Below, one piece after another: positions 25,241-36,880 of a stretch of 64,000 bases of DNA. Position numbers and translations under genes: made by a program. The notes beneath the pieces were generated by a model that was not told where the DNA came from, made no database searches, and saw nothing but the letters and a program-made list of their open reading frames with translations. The DNA lies in NCBI RefSeq assembly GCF_003945595.2, contig NW_024104898.1, positions 930,001 to 994,000 of the forward strand. The letters are read 5' to 3'. Numbering within the stretch: the first letter of the stretch is position 1; each line of letters begins with the position of its first letter. This stretch comes from Pipra filicauda. Taxonomy: Eukaryota > Chordata > Aves > Passeriformes > Pipridae.

Positions 25241-26935
25241 TCTCTTTCTTTGTTCAGGCAATATATAACAGATGCCAGCTAAGCTATTGAAAGAACTTTT
25301 GGTATGGGCATATGCATTCCTTTGACTGGGTGCTTGCATGCAAGAAAGTTTATATCATTATGATAGTAAGAGCTAATATTTGAAAACTATACTTGCTGCA
25401 AACTACAAATTAAGTTGAACAGGACTACCCTGTTTATCCTGCTGCTGATACTGAGAGCTACTCCAAAATACCATTCAAAAATTGGTGAAAAAATGCTAAG
25501 AGAAATACAGTATGCAAGTGAGTTTTTGGACAGGCACAAAGGACATGTATATCCAAGCTGCTATGAGGTTCCTAATTACTGTAAGATAGTATATTGATGC
25601 AACATAATCCAGCTAAGATTCTCCATCCCTCGTCCTCATTACTTCTCCTGCCAGGGAAATCCAGCCCCACACTGCTGTGTGCTGCACGCCTAGAAACCTG
25701 AACATCAGAGGCTGATAAAGATGTCAGGTCAAGATCAAGGGACAAAAAGAATTAAGTGAGGAATTTCACAGCTGCGCACAAGAGTGCTCCAGAGTAAGAG
25801 GGAATAGAGACATATAGGATTTTTCAATAGAAGTGCCTAGTTTACTGGCAAAATCAGCTGAGGAACTAAAAGGAAGATGAGTGGGTAGACCTAAACAAAA
25901 CAAGCCACATAAGGATGTTCCTCCGTAGCAGCAAGCAAACGAAGACAAAGAAGCATGCACAGGCTTCATTGCTTCATTACAAACTCCCTCACAGTGCTCT
26001 GTACTTGGCAGGCTCCTGACTCACCCTGTGTGCCAGAGAATTTTCCTGGCTAAAGCGGTCTGCTGGCAGATGGTCCCCCACTTCGGACCCAGAGATACCA
26101 TCTCCCAAACAGCCTGTGTGACTAAGAGGAGGCTGACTATACCATCATTAGGGCATCCTGAAAAATACAGCTAGGGACAATTGATTACAGGAAAAGCTTT
26201 AAACATTGCCATGCTCATAGGAGCAGAGTGCTTTAGTGTGTGAGGTTACTTAGAGTCAGATTTTTCCTTAAAGATAAGGCTTACTTCAAACCATCGATCT
26301 GTAGTACCAAGGTAGGGAAAAGTAAAACAAAACCCATTCTTAAAACAACATTTGGTAAGCATACTTTCTAAGGCCTTCAGGGGCTCGTGAAGCTTCAGGC
26401 CACTGTGTATCCCAGCTGTGGTGTGCACTGGTGGGCACTCAGAGACATTACACATGACTTTTAGGCCCCGGCAGAGCCACTGCCTTGGTGGAGACAGCTT
26501 TTCCCAGCCAGAATGGCAGGACTGTTCTCGTCCTGTCTGTCTGTTCCCTTTTTCAGGGCACTGGAATATCGCATGGTACTAAGGGGATTATGTCATGTCT
26601 TCCCCATTCCTTCTGCCTGCTTCTCACCCCTAAGGTCACTTGGTTAATAATTCTATTGTATATTTTAATTAGCACAATCCTGGTTGCAGGCTACCTTCCC
26701 TTGTTCCTGGCCTCTTTAAAATGCAGCAGTTTATATAATATATTATTTTTAAAATGTTAATTATGCAAGGACCTTTTAGGATTTGTAATGTTTAGCTTGC
26801 TGTGACCTTTGCACAGGATCTGCCTGTGACATACATTCAGCATACATTGTTTTGTGGTGGCAGGCTGCCAAAACTATCCTGCCTCTTATCACCTTGTCCC
26901 CTGCTTACAGTTTGTTAGGTTGCTGGGGAACTCTG

Positions 26936-26990
26936 CCACAGGTGTTAATGCAGTGAAACCCTACCTGTATCTGTTCCTTAACACCTGTGG
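26936..26990. repeat. Perfect 13-bp inverted repeat containing paired CAGGTG/CACCTG E-boxes
   Basis: CCACAGGTGTTAA at 26936-26948 and TTAACACCTGTGG at 26978-26990 are exact reverse complements with a 29-nt spacer. Each arm holds an E-box of the class bound by ZEB and SNAI proteins and is also close to a T-box half site. Confidence 0.85.
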
Positions 26991-29900
26991 TGTGCCAAAC
27001 TAAAAGGTTGCCTTTGACTGACATCTGAGTGTCAGATGTATGGTACAGCAGAGTCTAAGAATAAGGGCTAGCCCAGCACACTGGAGTAGAGGTTTCCATT
27101 TCTCAGGAGGGGTACACAAGAGAGGCTCATGTACCCAGGGGGGTTTGCCAGCCCCTCGAGGCAAGAAATGCCTCCAATGACTTTCTGCTGCTGTAAACTC
27201 CAAACTCTTACATCAGCCTTAGCCACACTACTGGGTGCAGGCAAGCCCAGTGACCAGTGACCAGGCTCACTCTGCTTTGGTTGCCACCCGTGAAAAACTA
27301 AAAAGATAATGACTATGCCTGACCTAAGGGAGATACAGGTGGGATTGTATCCATACTGCGAGTACCTATTAAGAATTATCAGTGATAAAGCAATCATGAC
27401 AACGACAACTACGTAATTCACAATGCCAGCCTAAGCTTTCAGTCACAGAGGCAGATCCCAGGGGAGGGTAACCTCTGGCTATGAAAAAAGAAAAAGCAAC
27501 AGTAAGCAGCTGGGAGGGTGCCCAGGAGTTTCAGTCACTGACCCAGTTCAGCAGCAGATACAGAAACACACCCAGGCAAAGCCTCATTAGCACCTTTCTT
27601 AATTTTTGCAATATCTGAATGTTGTCAGAACGTTTGCCTTGAGCACACCCACCCATCTGAGGATCAGTTCAGCTATAGAATATACAGGAAAAACTAACAA
27701 TGCTTCTTTTTAAGAAAGAGATATCAGCATCTGAAATGGGTCACTGTGCTTGACTTAGCCAAACAAAATTCCTGGTGTCTGGAGTTTTGTCTATCTAGTG
27801 ATAGCAGGATTAAATACAATATGCATGAATATACTGCGCAACCATGCAAAACCAAATAGTGCCACAAAGATAATTGTGGTTTAATTAATACAGTCTGCTG
27901 TTCCATGCTCCACCAAGTTTTTGATTATTTGTCCATCTTTAGATTTTCAACAAAGCATTCCTGCACTGTTGGATGCCATCAGGAAAAGAAAAAAAAAAAT
28001 GTATCTTCCTTTCCATTTTGGAAGTTTGGCTTGTTTTCAAGCCATTTCATTCAATAAAATAAAATTTTTTGGTTTATTAACAACATATTTGGCATGTCAA
28101 TTTTTCAGAACTTTTTAAGATTCTAAATTTCTGTGAATTTCAATGTGAAGAACATGAAATATTTTTTACACATGGCATAAAAAACTAAAGCAGTTTGAAA
28201 ATATGTTTTAGTTAAGGACATAAACAAGTTTCTGAAATATCATGTTTACTTGTTAACTTTGTTGAACAATTTCACTTTCATGTCTCAAACTCCAGCTTTT
28301 GAAAACATATCTCTCTTAACTACAAAATGGTACTTTTGCCCACTCACAGCATTTGACACTGGATATTTATTTTTTTCATGGTTATTTGCTGTAAAAGACT
28401 AAAAATAAAAACATATTGTTCTGAGCATTGTGGACAACTTTTCCAGACAGGGAAAACAGAGGGTTTTATGACTTAGGAAAGCAGAGCTCCCAGAGGGCTG
28501 GTCTGCTTTTTTTGCACTCTTCCCTTTTGGATTTTCTGAAAACATTTCACTTACTTTTGATTCTGCAGTACATTTATAGCCTCTTATTTTTAGGGTTTTG
28601 TGCATACCTCCCATGTGCATGTTCCTGCCTGCTTTCCCATGCACACAGAGGTATCACAGGACACTTTTCTATGATCATTCACTGAAAAGTAACCAAAAAG
28701 ATTCAAATTGGTGCAGGTGCCTGGTTTTGGTTTTCCCCTTCCCAACCACTAGGCAGAAATTTGCTCTCTGCTTTTCATGGCTTAAGCTCAGTGTCCAGTC
28801 TCCATGAGAGAGTAGCAGCACTGGGGCAGCAGCCCTGGTAAGGAGAGGAGTCCTTGGGTGTGTTTGCTCATGCAGCTGGCAGAGGGGCAGTGGAGCTGGG
28901 CTGCAGCTGCCCATCTTCCTCACCCCACACCATGTTTCTGTCTGAGTCTGTAGCCATGTGGATGAGGGGGCAGGAGCTTTAAAGAAATGGGTATCTGTCC
29001 ACCAGCTCCCAGGGGTATGCCCGGGTAGAAGCCGGTGTCATCCCATCATTTCCCAAAGCAAAAGCTAAGCAGAAGCAGTGCAGCAAGGTTTGAAAGGAAA
29101 CATGCCTTTGTCTGGTCCCTTGTTATCCTGAACAGCTGGGTTAGAGCTGCACACAACCCATGGCCATGAATGGCAATATTAACTTTAAAAAGAAAATCCT
29201 ATTTTTGATTGGCTGAGCCAGCTGTCTGGTGGCACAGCCTTCCAGCAACTCAGAATTTCTTTGTAATTAGGGAATTGTTACTAGATAGGGAACAATATCA
29301 TTATATGAAGGCTGATATTTAAACTGGGATAGCCAAATTTATGTTCTAGTTGCATCAAAATTAATAATCTAATTTTGAAAAGAGATCAGAACCTAACAGC
29401 TGCTGGTGACTTCCTATAAACTGTTAAGGAAAATTCAGATTATGATTTTTCTGAATATTTGGATGCATATGCTATAAACACTTAATAGCCTATTCTTAAA
29501 GTATACTTCTGTTCATTGTTGATTTTTTTTTGACCTAGGAGTCGAACTGGTAAACGTACAAATGCCTTAAAGCTTAAACCACATAAAAACTATTTTGTAC
29601 TCAGCAGAGGGGTCCAGTGTGTACTTCTTGTTCAACACGTGAGCTGTGATGTGATTAATTGTCAAGTAACTGTATGCCAGTATTTCGTGGGGTTTTAAAC
29701 TGATAAACTTCACTGTCAGACTAAACTTTCTAATATTTGGTGTTTTCTAAAATGTTATTGAAGTGTGTTTTCTCTAATGTCTCTAATTATAAGCCTTAAT
29801 TCCACACTGTTTAAATATTTTGTTAAGGCTATGTTATTGAAATGGTTTTTTAAGGCTAAAGCTTAGTTATTTAACTGATAAATCTATTAGTCTTCTTAAT

Positions 29901-30459
29901 AATTCTTATAAATCACATCTCTGTAAGGAAATTAATATTTTATATTAACACTTCCAAGGTATTAGGAAGTATACTGGATATAAAGTCCTGTATAAACATA
30001 GACATTGTTATTAATCCATAAGTCATGTGCTAATAGCCTTGCAGTTAACTCGACATACCTGTTATCCACTCAGGAAAAGCCCTGAACTTTGCTAAGGTGG
30101 AAAGAAAATTCTCCTGCAGAAAGCAGGGAGTCAGTACAAAGTGGTGATGCACAAATGGAGTCTGAAAATTAAAAGAGGGTGTCAGGCTTACAAAGAAGTG
30201 ATGGGGCAATGAAATTGAGGCTATGAAAATGAGATTAATATGCCTGTGCACCATGGATGATTTGCTTGCTCCAAACAACAGGGACTGCACTCACCCTGGG
30301 ATCTTGCTTTGTCTTGTTCTTGCATAATGATAGGGGCTTGTCTTCCTGTTCTGTTAAGCTTCCATTTACCTGGGCATGATACTCAGGAGAACTGGACTAT
30401 AATTCAGTGAGTATTTCCAGTACAGGGCAGGAACATGGAGAGATGTTTGAGTGGAAAAA

Positions 30460-30488
30460 AAAGGTGCCTGCAAAGCCCAGGCACCTTT
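30460..30488. repeat. Perfect 11-bp stem inverted repeat, 7-nt loop
   Basis: AAAGGTGCCTG at 30460-30470, loop CAAAGCC, then CAGGCACCTTT at 30478-30488. The arms are exact. An A-rich tract precedes it. It is intergenic, with no other feature nearby. Confidence 0.85.
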
Positions 30489-33400
30489 GTATTCCAGCTT
30501 CTCAAATTTAAAGGACGCTTAAATGATGCTTATGTTTTTTTGGTTGATCAAAACTTAAGTGTACGAGGTGGAGTCTCCCCCCCACCCTCTTCTTCCCTGA
30601 ATGCATTTTATTTCACTGTGCTGGAACTTTCTGCTGTGTGTTCCCTTCTCCTTACACAGTCTCCCCTACACCTTCCCCTCTGACTCCATATACCAACCTT
30701 TCCAAGGCTGTGTGTCTCCCTCTTCTTTGTTTCTGTTTCTCCTAGTAACACGGGAGCAGACTGTGTTTGGTGTAGCAGATGTGCTGTGCCCTGGGGCTGT
30801 GGCAGGAGGGTGCTGCCACACTTTGGGCTGAGCCCCCACACCCACAGCACAACCAGCTGTGCCTGCAAGACATGTGGGAACCCTGTGGGGCCCTCAGCCC
30901 TGTAAATGGTTGCACACTTGAAGTCCGCTGTGGCTAATTAAACCCTTTTCCAGCACACTAGAGGAAAAAAACAATATCCGTCAGGCTCTTGCCACCCAAA
31001 CTGCAGCATGCCTTAAGTCCAGCGTAGGCCTCCCTTTCCTTGACTTTTTCCCTGTGTAAAATGGGGGTACAGCTGTGCCAGTGTGTTGAAGTCTGTAAAT
31101 TAAAAGTGTTGCATAGATGTGAGTATTATTAGCTGCTTAATAGAACTAGACAGTGTTAGAAATGACAGTGAGTCACAGCAGTGTCAACTTAAGCCCAGGT
31201 AAGTTGACATTTTTGCTGAGAACTACTGAAGCACAGGGAAAAAAAAAATTGCTGTAGCATTCCTGTAATTCAGTCAAAAGATTCTGTCTAGTTGGGTCAA
31301 ACATAGCAGAGACCATGGATAGTTGCAAGGTTGCAAAGATCACTTTCTGGCTCACATTTTTCAATCTCTCTTTCAAAAAAATGTCATTTTGAACAGCTAA
31401 GCACCTTCTCCCTTTAGAACCTCACAGAAAGATGTGCTGACAGGCAAATCGTACTACTGGCATCATGACAGGCATCCTATCATACTACTGGCAGCTGTTT
31501 GCTCAATGCATTCGTCCCACACAGGTGCTTTCCTTGAGTCAAGATGACAAGCTCAGTTTTAAACACCAGGAAAGCAGAAGTATGACTTGCCATCAAGAAA
31601 AAGGCTTAGAATGAACATATCACCAAAATCTTTCTGTCTTACAACCACTCACTGAGAAGTGTCTGTATGCAGAGGTGGCTGGACTGTGATCCATGCACTA
31701 TATGGAGGTTAAAACCTGTGAGGCTAAGCTAGGAAAACCTTTTGGGTTTTCCAATGAACTTCTCTAGGCTGAGGAGCACCAGGCTGTGTACAGTTTACAG
31801 CATATATCACAACTGCACCCAGTACAGGGAATTTTCTTCTAGTGGGGACAAATGTGGGGGGGGTTTTCTTCATTACCTTGCACTGTTATTTTTTGATACC
31901 GTCCCCCAGCCCCTTTTCCCCTGACTCTAACACCTCATAAAACATAGTGCTTGGTTGACCTGCTGGTTTGTAAAAATGAAACCACTCTATGTAACTTGGA
32001 GTTTTTCTTAGAAAGCCTTTTTTGTTTGTTTGTTTATGTTCCACCTGCTGCTTCTAAATCCACAGGCTACTATGGCATTTCCACTGAATTACAAAGTTTT
32101 TGTCCCGTGTCCCAGTAAATTGTGCCTAAGCTTTAATTTGAAGATTTTTTTTAGAGTATTATAAGTTACAGCTAATTCGGAAATAATACACTGAATACTT
32201 TTCTACAGTATCTAGAGAGGTAATATCATACCAAAAAATCTGTACTGATTTTTACCAAAGAACGTGGAAACAAAACAGTGTAGCCATTGTATTTCAAACA
32301 TTAGAGCAATTGTTCAGTATGTGTGGTGCAACCCTAAATTTCCATGTCAGAACACAGTGCCAACTCTGAGTCTCTGTAAATTGTGCTACTGTGGACATGG
32401 ACATGTTTAAACAAGTGTTTTCCTATCTCCAGGTTATATAGTCATATTTATGTGTATGGCTTGGAGAAGCCAGACAACACGCTAAAGTGATAAGAGGGAA
32501 CCTAAACCATGTGCTCAGCTTTCACACCATTGTATTTTTAAAACAAAGCAAAACCTGTTATGGGGCTTGGATTTTTTCCCCTAAGTACATTTGCATTTGT
32601 TATATATAAATCCTAATGAAGTTTATTCTTGTATACTGTTAACATGCAGATAGAAAAAAGAGACCTAGTAAAAGAAACAGAGATAAACAGAGAGTAATTA
32701 ATTGCCTGCAGTTGAAAGCATTTCGTGCTATACTTTCTGTTACTTCAGTATACTCATAAACCTGTGACTCTAAAAATCTTTACATTACAGGTTTAGGCAG
32801 CGAAAATATTAGTGTAACTGCTTTTGGACTCAACAGGCTACCTAGTGTCTTAACCTACTACTGAAGGTCAGGAGAATATCATTCATCTTCCACAATGCCT
32901 AGACATCACCAGCTACACTTCAGGAGATATCCCGGAAAATGAAACTGTGAAAACATTCCAAGCGGTTTGCTGGGATTATTGTCTATGACAAGATCCCCTT
33001 GGACAATACATAAACCTTTGTGCATGTATCACCATAATACCCAATAAAAACCAAAGGTCCCCCTTGGGACTGCTCTGCTTTCTGTGCACAGTATTACAGA
33101 CAGGTTGGTAATATGTGGAATCAGCACTATCAGTGATGAAAACTAACTCATGGTTTCTCACCCACATTCTCAATTTAAGCATTCTTTGTTCTTTTTAATG
33201 TGTTATTTTCTTATTTTTGAAGAAAGGTTTCCCATGTACCATCCATAACACCCAGCCCTGGAAGATGCTAATCACTGTGCTATATGTCCCTCTTTGGATA
33301 AAACAGGTTATTCTCTGAGACTGTTTCTGGTTTATTAAATCACAAAAATAAAAACATTTTCTTCTTTATAGGTCTCGCTGGAATTACCTGTGGAAATACG

Positions 33401-33855
33401 GTTGTATGTAATAGTTAAGACACTGTGCAAGATTAATTGATTACAGGATCAGACAGTATGCTCAAAGAGCATTAGCTTTTCCCCAAAACAAGATCTTTTT
33501 TCAAATTAGAAGTGGATTGTAACAAGCTGCACTAGCCCTGGAAACCAGGCCGTGTCCACCACCACACCGCTGCTGATTTGAGTCTAAGCTTTGTGCAATG
33601 GGGTGCTGTGAGGAATGATCACATGCCAGCAACATAATTTCCTAACAGAGACATGATCAGATAGTATAAGAAAAGAAGAGCATCTCCCTGAGTGATAAAC
33701 ATTAGGAAGATTGGTGGCTGCTTTAGAAATTATCAATGTGAGAAGGTAAGTATGATGTTTCGATTAGAGAGCCAGACCTAGGAAAACAGTAAGAGGAATA
33801 GGAAAATGAAGAAAACTGCAGAAGGAAAGAAGAAAAGTGCAGTTTGTAACTGCAG

Positions 33856-33914
33856 AGGGCTTTTAGTATTAGAGGTTATTAGTATTAGGGCTGTTAGTAT
33901 TAGAGGTTAGTATT
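33856..33914. repeat. Two-copy tandem repeat, about 30 bp unit
   Basis: The first unit (33856-33886) starts AGGGCTTTTAGTATTAGAGG. The second (33887-33914) starts AGGGCTGTTAGTATTAGAGG and is 3 bp shorter. Within each unit the TTAGTATTAG core recurs. This is a small minisatellite-like local duplication and likely polymorphic. Confidence 0.85.
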
Positions 33915-36349
33915 GTTTTCGGCTATGAAGGATAATTTGGATTATGCTGATCTTATATCACTGAGACAAAGAGCTGGACAGATTCTGCAGAAGAGAGAGA
34001 AGTGTGTGACTCATGGAAAGAGTAACTAGTGAAGAACTTGCTCGACTTGAACTCTTGCTTATAGGGATTTTATTTACCCCTGGGGGAGGGTGAAGTCTTC
34101 CAGTTTGGCATAGAGCTAAACTACTTTACCAGTGAAAGAGAACTTGGAAGCCTCCTTTGCTGAGAAGATAAGGTTTTGTGATACAGGCTAATGTGTACTG
34201 AAGATTACTGCACAGCCAGTGAGGAAAAAGATGCCCTAAAGCACATTTCTTTTAACTGTGAAAACCAGCTAATGGACTATTCAACACATATATCCTACTT
34301 AACTAGATGGTCACATTAACTCTGTTTCATTTAATACATGAGACAAAACATTCAAGTTATTTACAGCAGGCACACTTAACAAAAAATTAAGAAAAACACT
34401 TTCTGCTTTGAGGATCCCTAGTAACTCTTTTAACAGTATGATACCCGTATTCTCCTTCACAAAAAGCTCCATTAGAATTCAGTCAAGACTCTTTTTTAAT
34501 TTTTATTCGTAATGTGATAAGCTACCTGTTGGGTGGCAACATTACGGGCACTTTAAAAAAAAGTTTGCTGTGGAAACAATTGGAAAGAGTTACGTTTAAG
34601 AAAATTACTTGCTAAAGTGGTTTAGTTTAAATGCAAATTCAGCCTCAGCTCATCTGTACAAACAAGTTTTAAAATAAAGGAGGAAAAAAACCTACTTCCC
34701 CAATATGCTGATCAGAGCCCTTAATAGCAGTCTAAAACATGCATAACTTAAGCAAAACTCCCCAATTTCTCCAGAATAGGGCAGAACTTAATCCTCAGGC
34801 AATGCCTGCTTGAAAACTTGGAGATCACAGAAATGAGATGAGATTTGGATGCAGGTTCCAAACAAACACTTTTAATACGTGAGTTATGAATATGGATTTT
34901 TTTTTTCATCAAATCGTGAGGAAATATTTAAATGGCTGTTAACCTTTTGTTCAACATAACTAACTATTTGTAAAAAGACTTTGTTCTACCTAATTATGTT
35001 GTCAGATCACCAAGATCCTCTCTGCAATAAAAACAAATCTTAAATTCTTTCAGAAGGAAAAAGCCCACCTCATTTTAAAACTAATAAAGCATAAGAAAAG
35101 GTAGTAGGAGTGAAAGTTCAATTTATCAGCCCTATCTTTGAGCAGAGCTAAATCAATTAGTATAAATCTATTCTAGTCTTTGAAAGGTACATGATAACAT
35201 AGATGACAAGAGAAGGCTGAAGAAATGTGTGACTATGGCCTGCAAAAGTCGCTTTACATAATCAAGCACTGAAGTTGAAAATGTCAGTAGTTGATGAGCT
35301 GAACTGTAAAGAATCACAAGAGATTCCTGCAGCTCCTGAAAATATTATGTAGTGTATCTCTTGCAAAACTGGCAAACACTCAAAAAAACCACTGGTGTTT
35401 TTGCCAGTCAATGTTAAGGACTTACGCATGGTCTTTGCTCAGATTTTCTTGACTGGAGAGGGTTTCTCTCAATTTAAATAGCTGGCAGTCATAATTTCTG
35501 GTTTTCACAATTGCAATTACCTTTGAATCAACTCTGGAAATCATCAGACTTACTGTCCCAGAATAGAATACTGATCCTTGTTAGCCATGGTTACAAACCC
35601 ACAGAAAATGAGGGGCAAAACAGATTAATTCAGCTTAGAAGGAGTACAGGTATTACTTAGTTTTAGGTCGGAGAGGGCCATCAATGTGCTCTGAATAGGA
35701 ACAGATGAGAATCTTCTGTGCAGTGGTTGGTAATGCTTTTTGTCTTCAGCTTACATCTTTTCAGTTCAAGATGGTACATACTCTGATAGGTCAAAACTCT
35801 GGTTCTTGAAAATGCTAAGCTTGTTTTGGAAAACAAGAATAGAAAAAAAAGGATAGGAATCTGCTTTTTTCTTTTTTCTGAAAATTTTAAACTTTAATAT
35901 GAAGAAAGCCAGCAAATTCATCTACACAAGAATCCTAAATCTAGAGAACTGTCTGAATTTTCTGTGTGCTGCTGGCTAAAAGTCAACACAAGTAAAATGA
36001 GAAAAAGAAAAAAAGGCTACAAGAGCAGAAACTTCATGCTACAAATGCTTGCTTTCCTAGATGACCCTGGTCTGGAGAGATAATGGTTCTCCTCTTTACA
36101 CCCTAACTACATGTCATCCAAATAAGAATCTCACTCACAGACTATTTAGAACTGAGGCACATCTTTAGACTTTTTCATCAGATAGGAATACAGATGTGTA
36201 TAGCTGAAAGACTTTCTGCATGCTGTTCCTATCTGCTGCATCTGATATTATATTGCCCCTGCAAATCTGTGTATTCTAATAAATCAGCCTGCAGATATGT
36301 AGCAGGAGTGCTTGCTTTTGTGTGCTAAAGGCTTCTGAAGAGATCATCA

Positions 36350-36590
36350 GCACGCCTCTGCCGAGACACCGCCTGTGCTGGAGACTGGAGCCCTACTGGG
36401 AGAAGCGAGTGCCTGAATGAAGGAAGGAGCGAAAGGCTGCCCCTCAGGTGGGCTCCGCTTGCCAGCAACGAGGAGCTGCGGTTGCGTGACTCACCGGCTG
36501 GCCGTCACGGGAATGTCTGAGAGCAGGACGGTGTCCTGGGCATGCTGTGGACAGACCACAAGCCATGTACTGTTTAGATTCGTCTGCTAC
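36350..36590. other. Small CpG-enriched patch in AT-rich upstream DNA
   Basis: I count about fifteen CpG dinucleotides in roughly 240 bp (for example in CTGCCGAGACACCGCC and GCCGTCACGGG). The surrounding kilobases have only a few CpGs each. The patch is not part of a recognised repeat and no protein family is recognisable in any frame. It may be a minor promoter or enhancer, or a chance or young unrecognised insertion. It lies 130 bp before the exon-like segment at 36724-36880. Confidence 0.45.
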
Positions 36591-36723
36591 TGCTTTAGGG
36601 AAGCATGGTAAATTATGATGGCAAGTTTAAAACAATCTGACAATTATAGAAACTTTTTTTAAATACAGCTGTTAAGGGAAGATAAAAATTTATGATTTTC
36701 ATATTCATACTTTTTTTTCTTAG

Positions 36724-36880
36724 GTTCAGTGTCCTGACCCTCACAGGCGAACACATCACTTTGATTTGGCTGGTTACAGACCATATTTTGATTATCTGCT
36801 GCAGTCAGCCCCTACCAGGCCCTCCTTGGCTAAGCCTCTTCATTATAAGGCCAGACTGAAATTCTGTTTTCTAAGTAGAG
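36724..36880 (+). other. Exon-like open segment with strong splice sites, upstream of LTBP1
   Basis: A 157-nt stretch preceded by a T-rich tract ending in TTCTTAG and followed by AGAG|GTGAGT, a near-perfect donor. One frame is open throughout; its translation includes PDPHRRTHHF and later HYKARLKFCFLSRG. It resembles no protein family I know. It lies about 6.9 kb upstream of the LTBP1 ATG on the same strand. It could be an exon of a lncRNA, an unannotated 5' exon, or a chance pairing of splice-like sites. Confidence 0.3.

Larger units (their letters stand above)
25241..36349. other. Long intergenic stretch, no gene recognised
   Basis: Apart from the inverted repeats at 26.9 and 30.46 kb and the minisatellite at 33.86 kb, this is unique-looking AT-rich DNA. 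The segment 29200-30040 is especially AT-rich with repeated TAAT cores and could be conserved regulatory DNA. A purine-rich tract lies at 33780-33840. No coding exon was supported. Confidence 0.55.
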
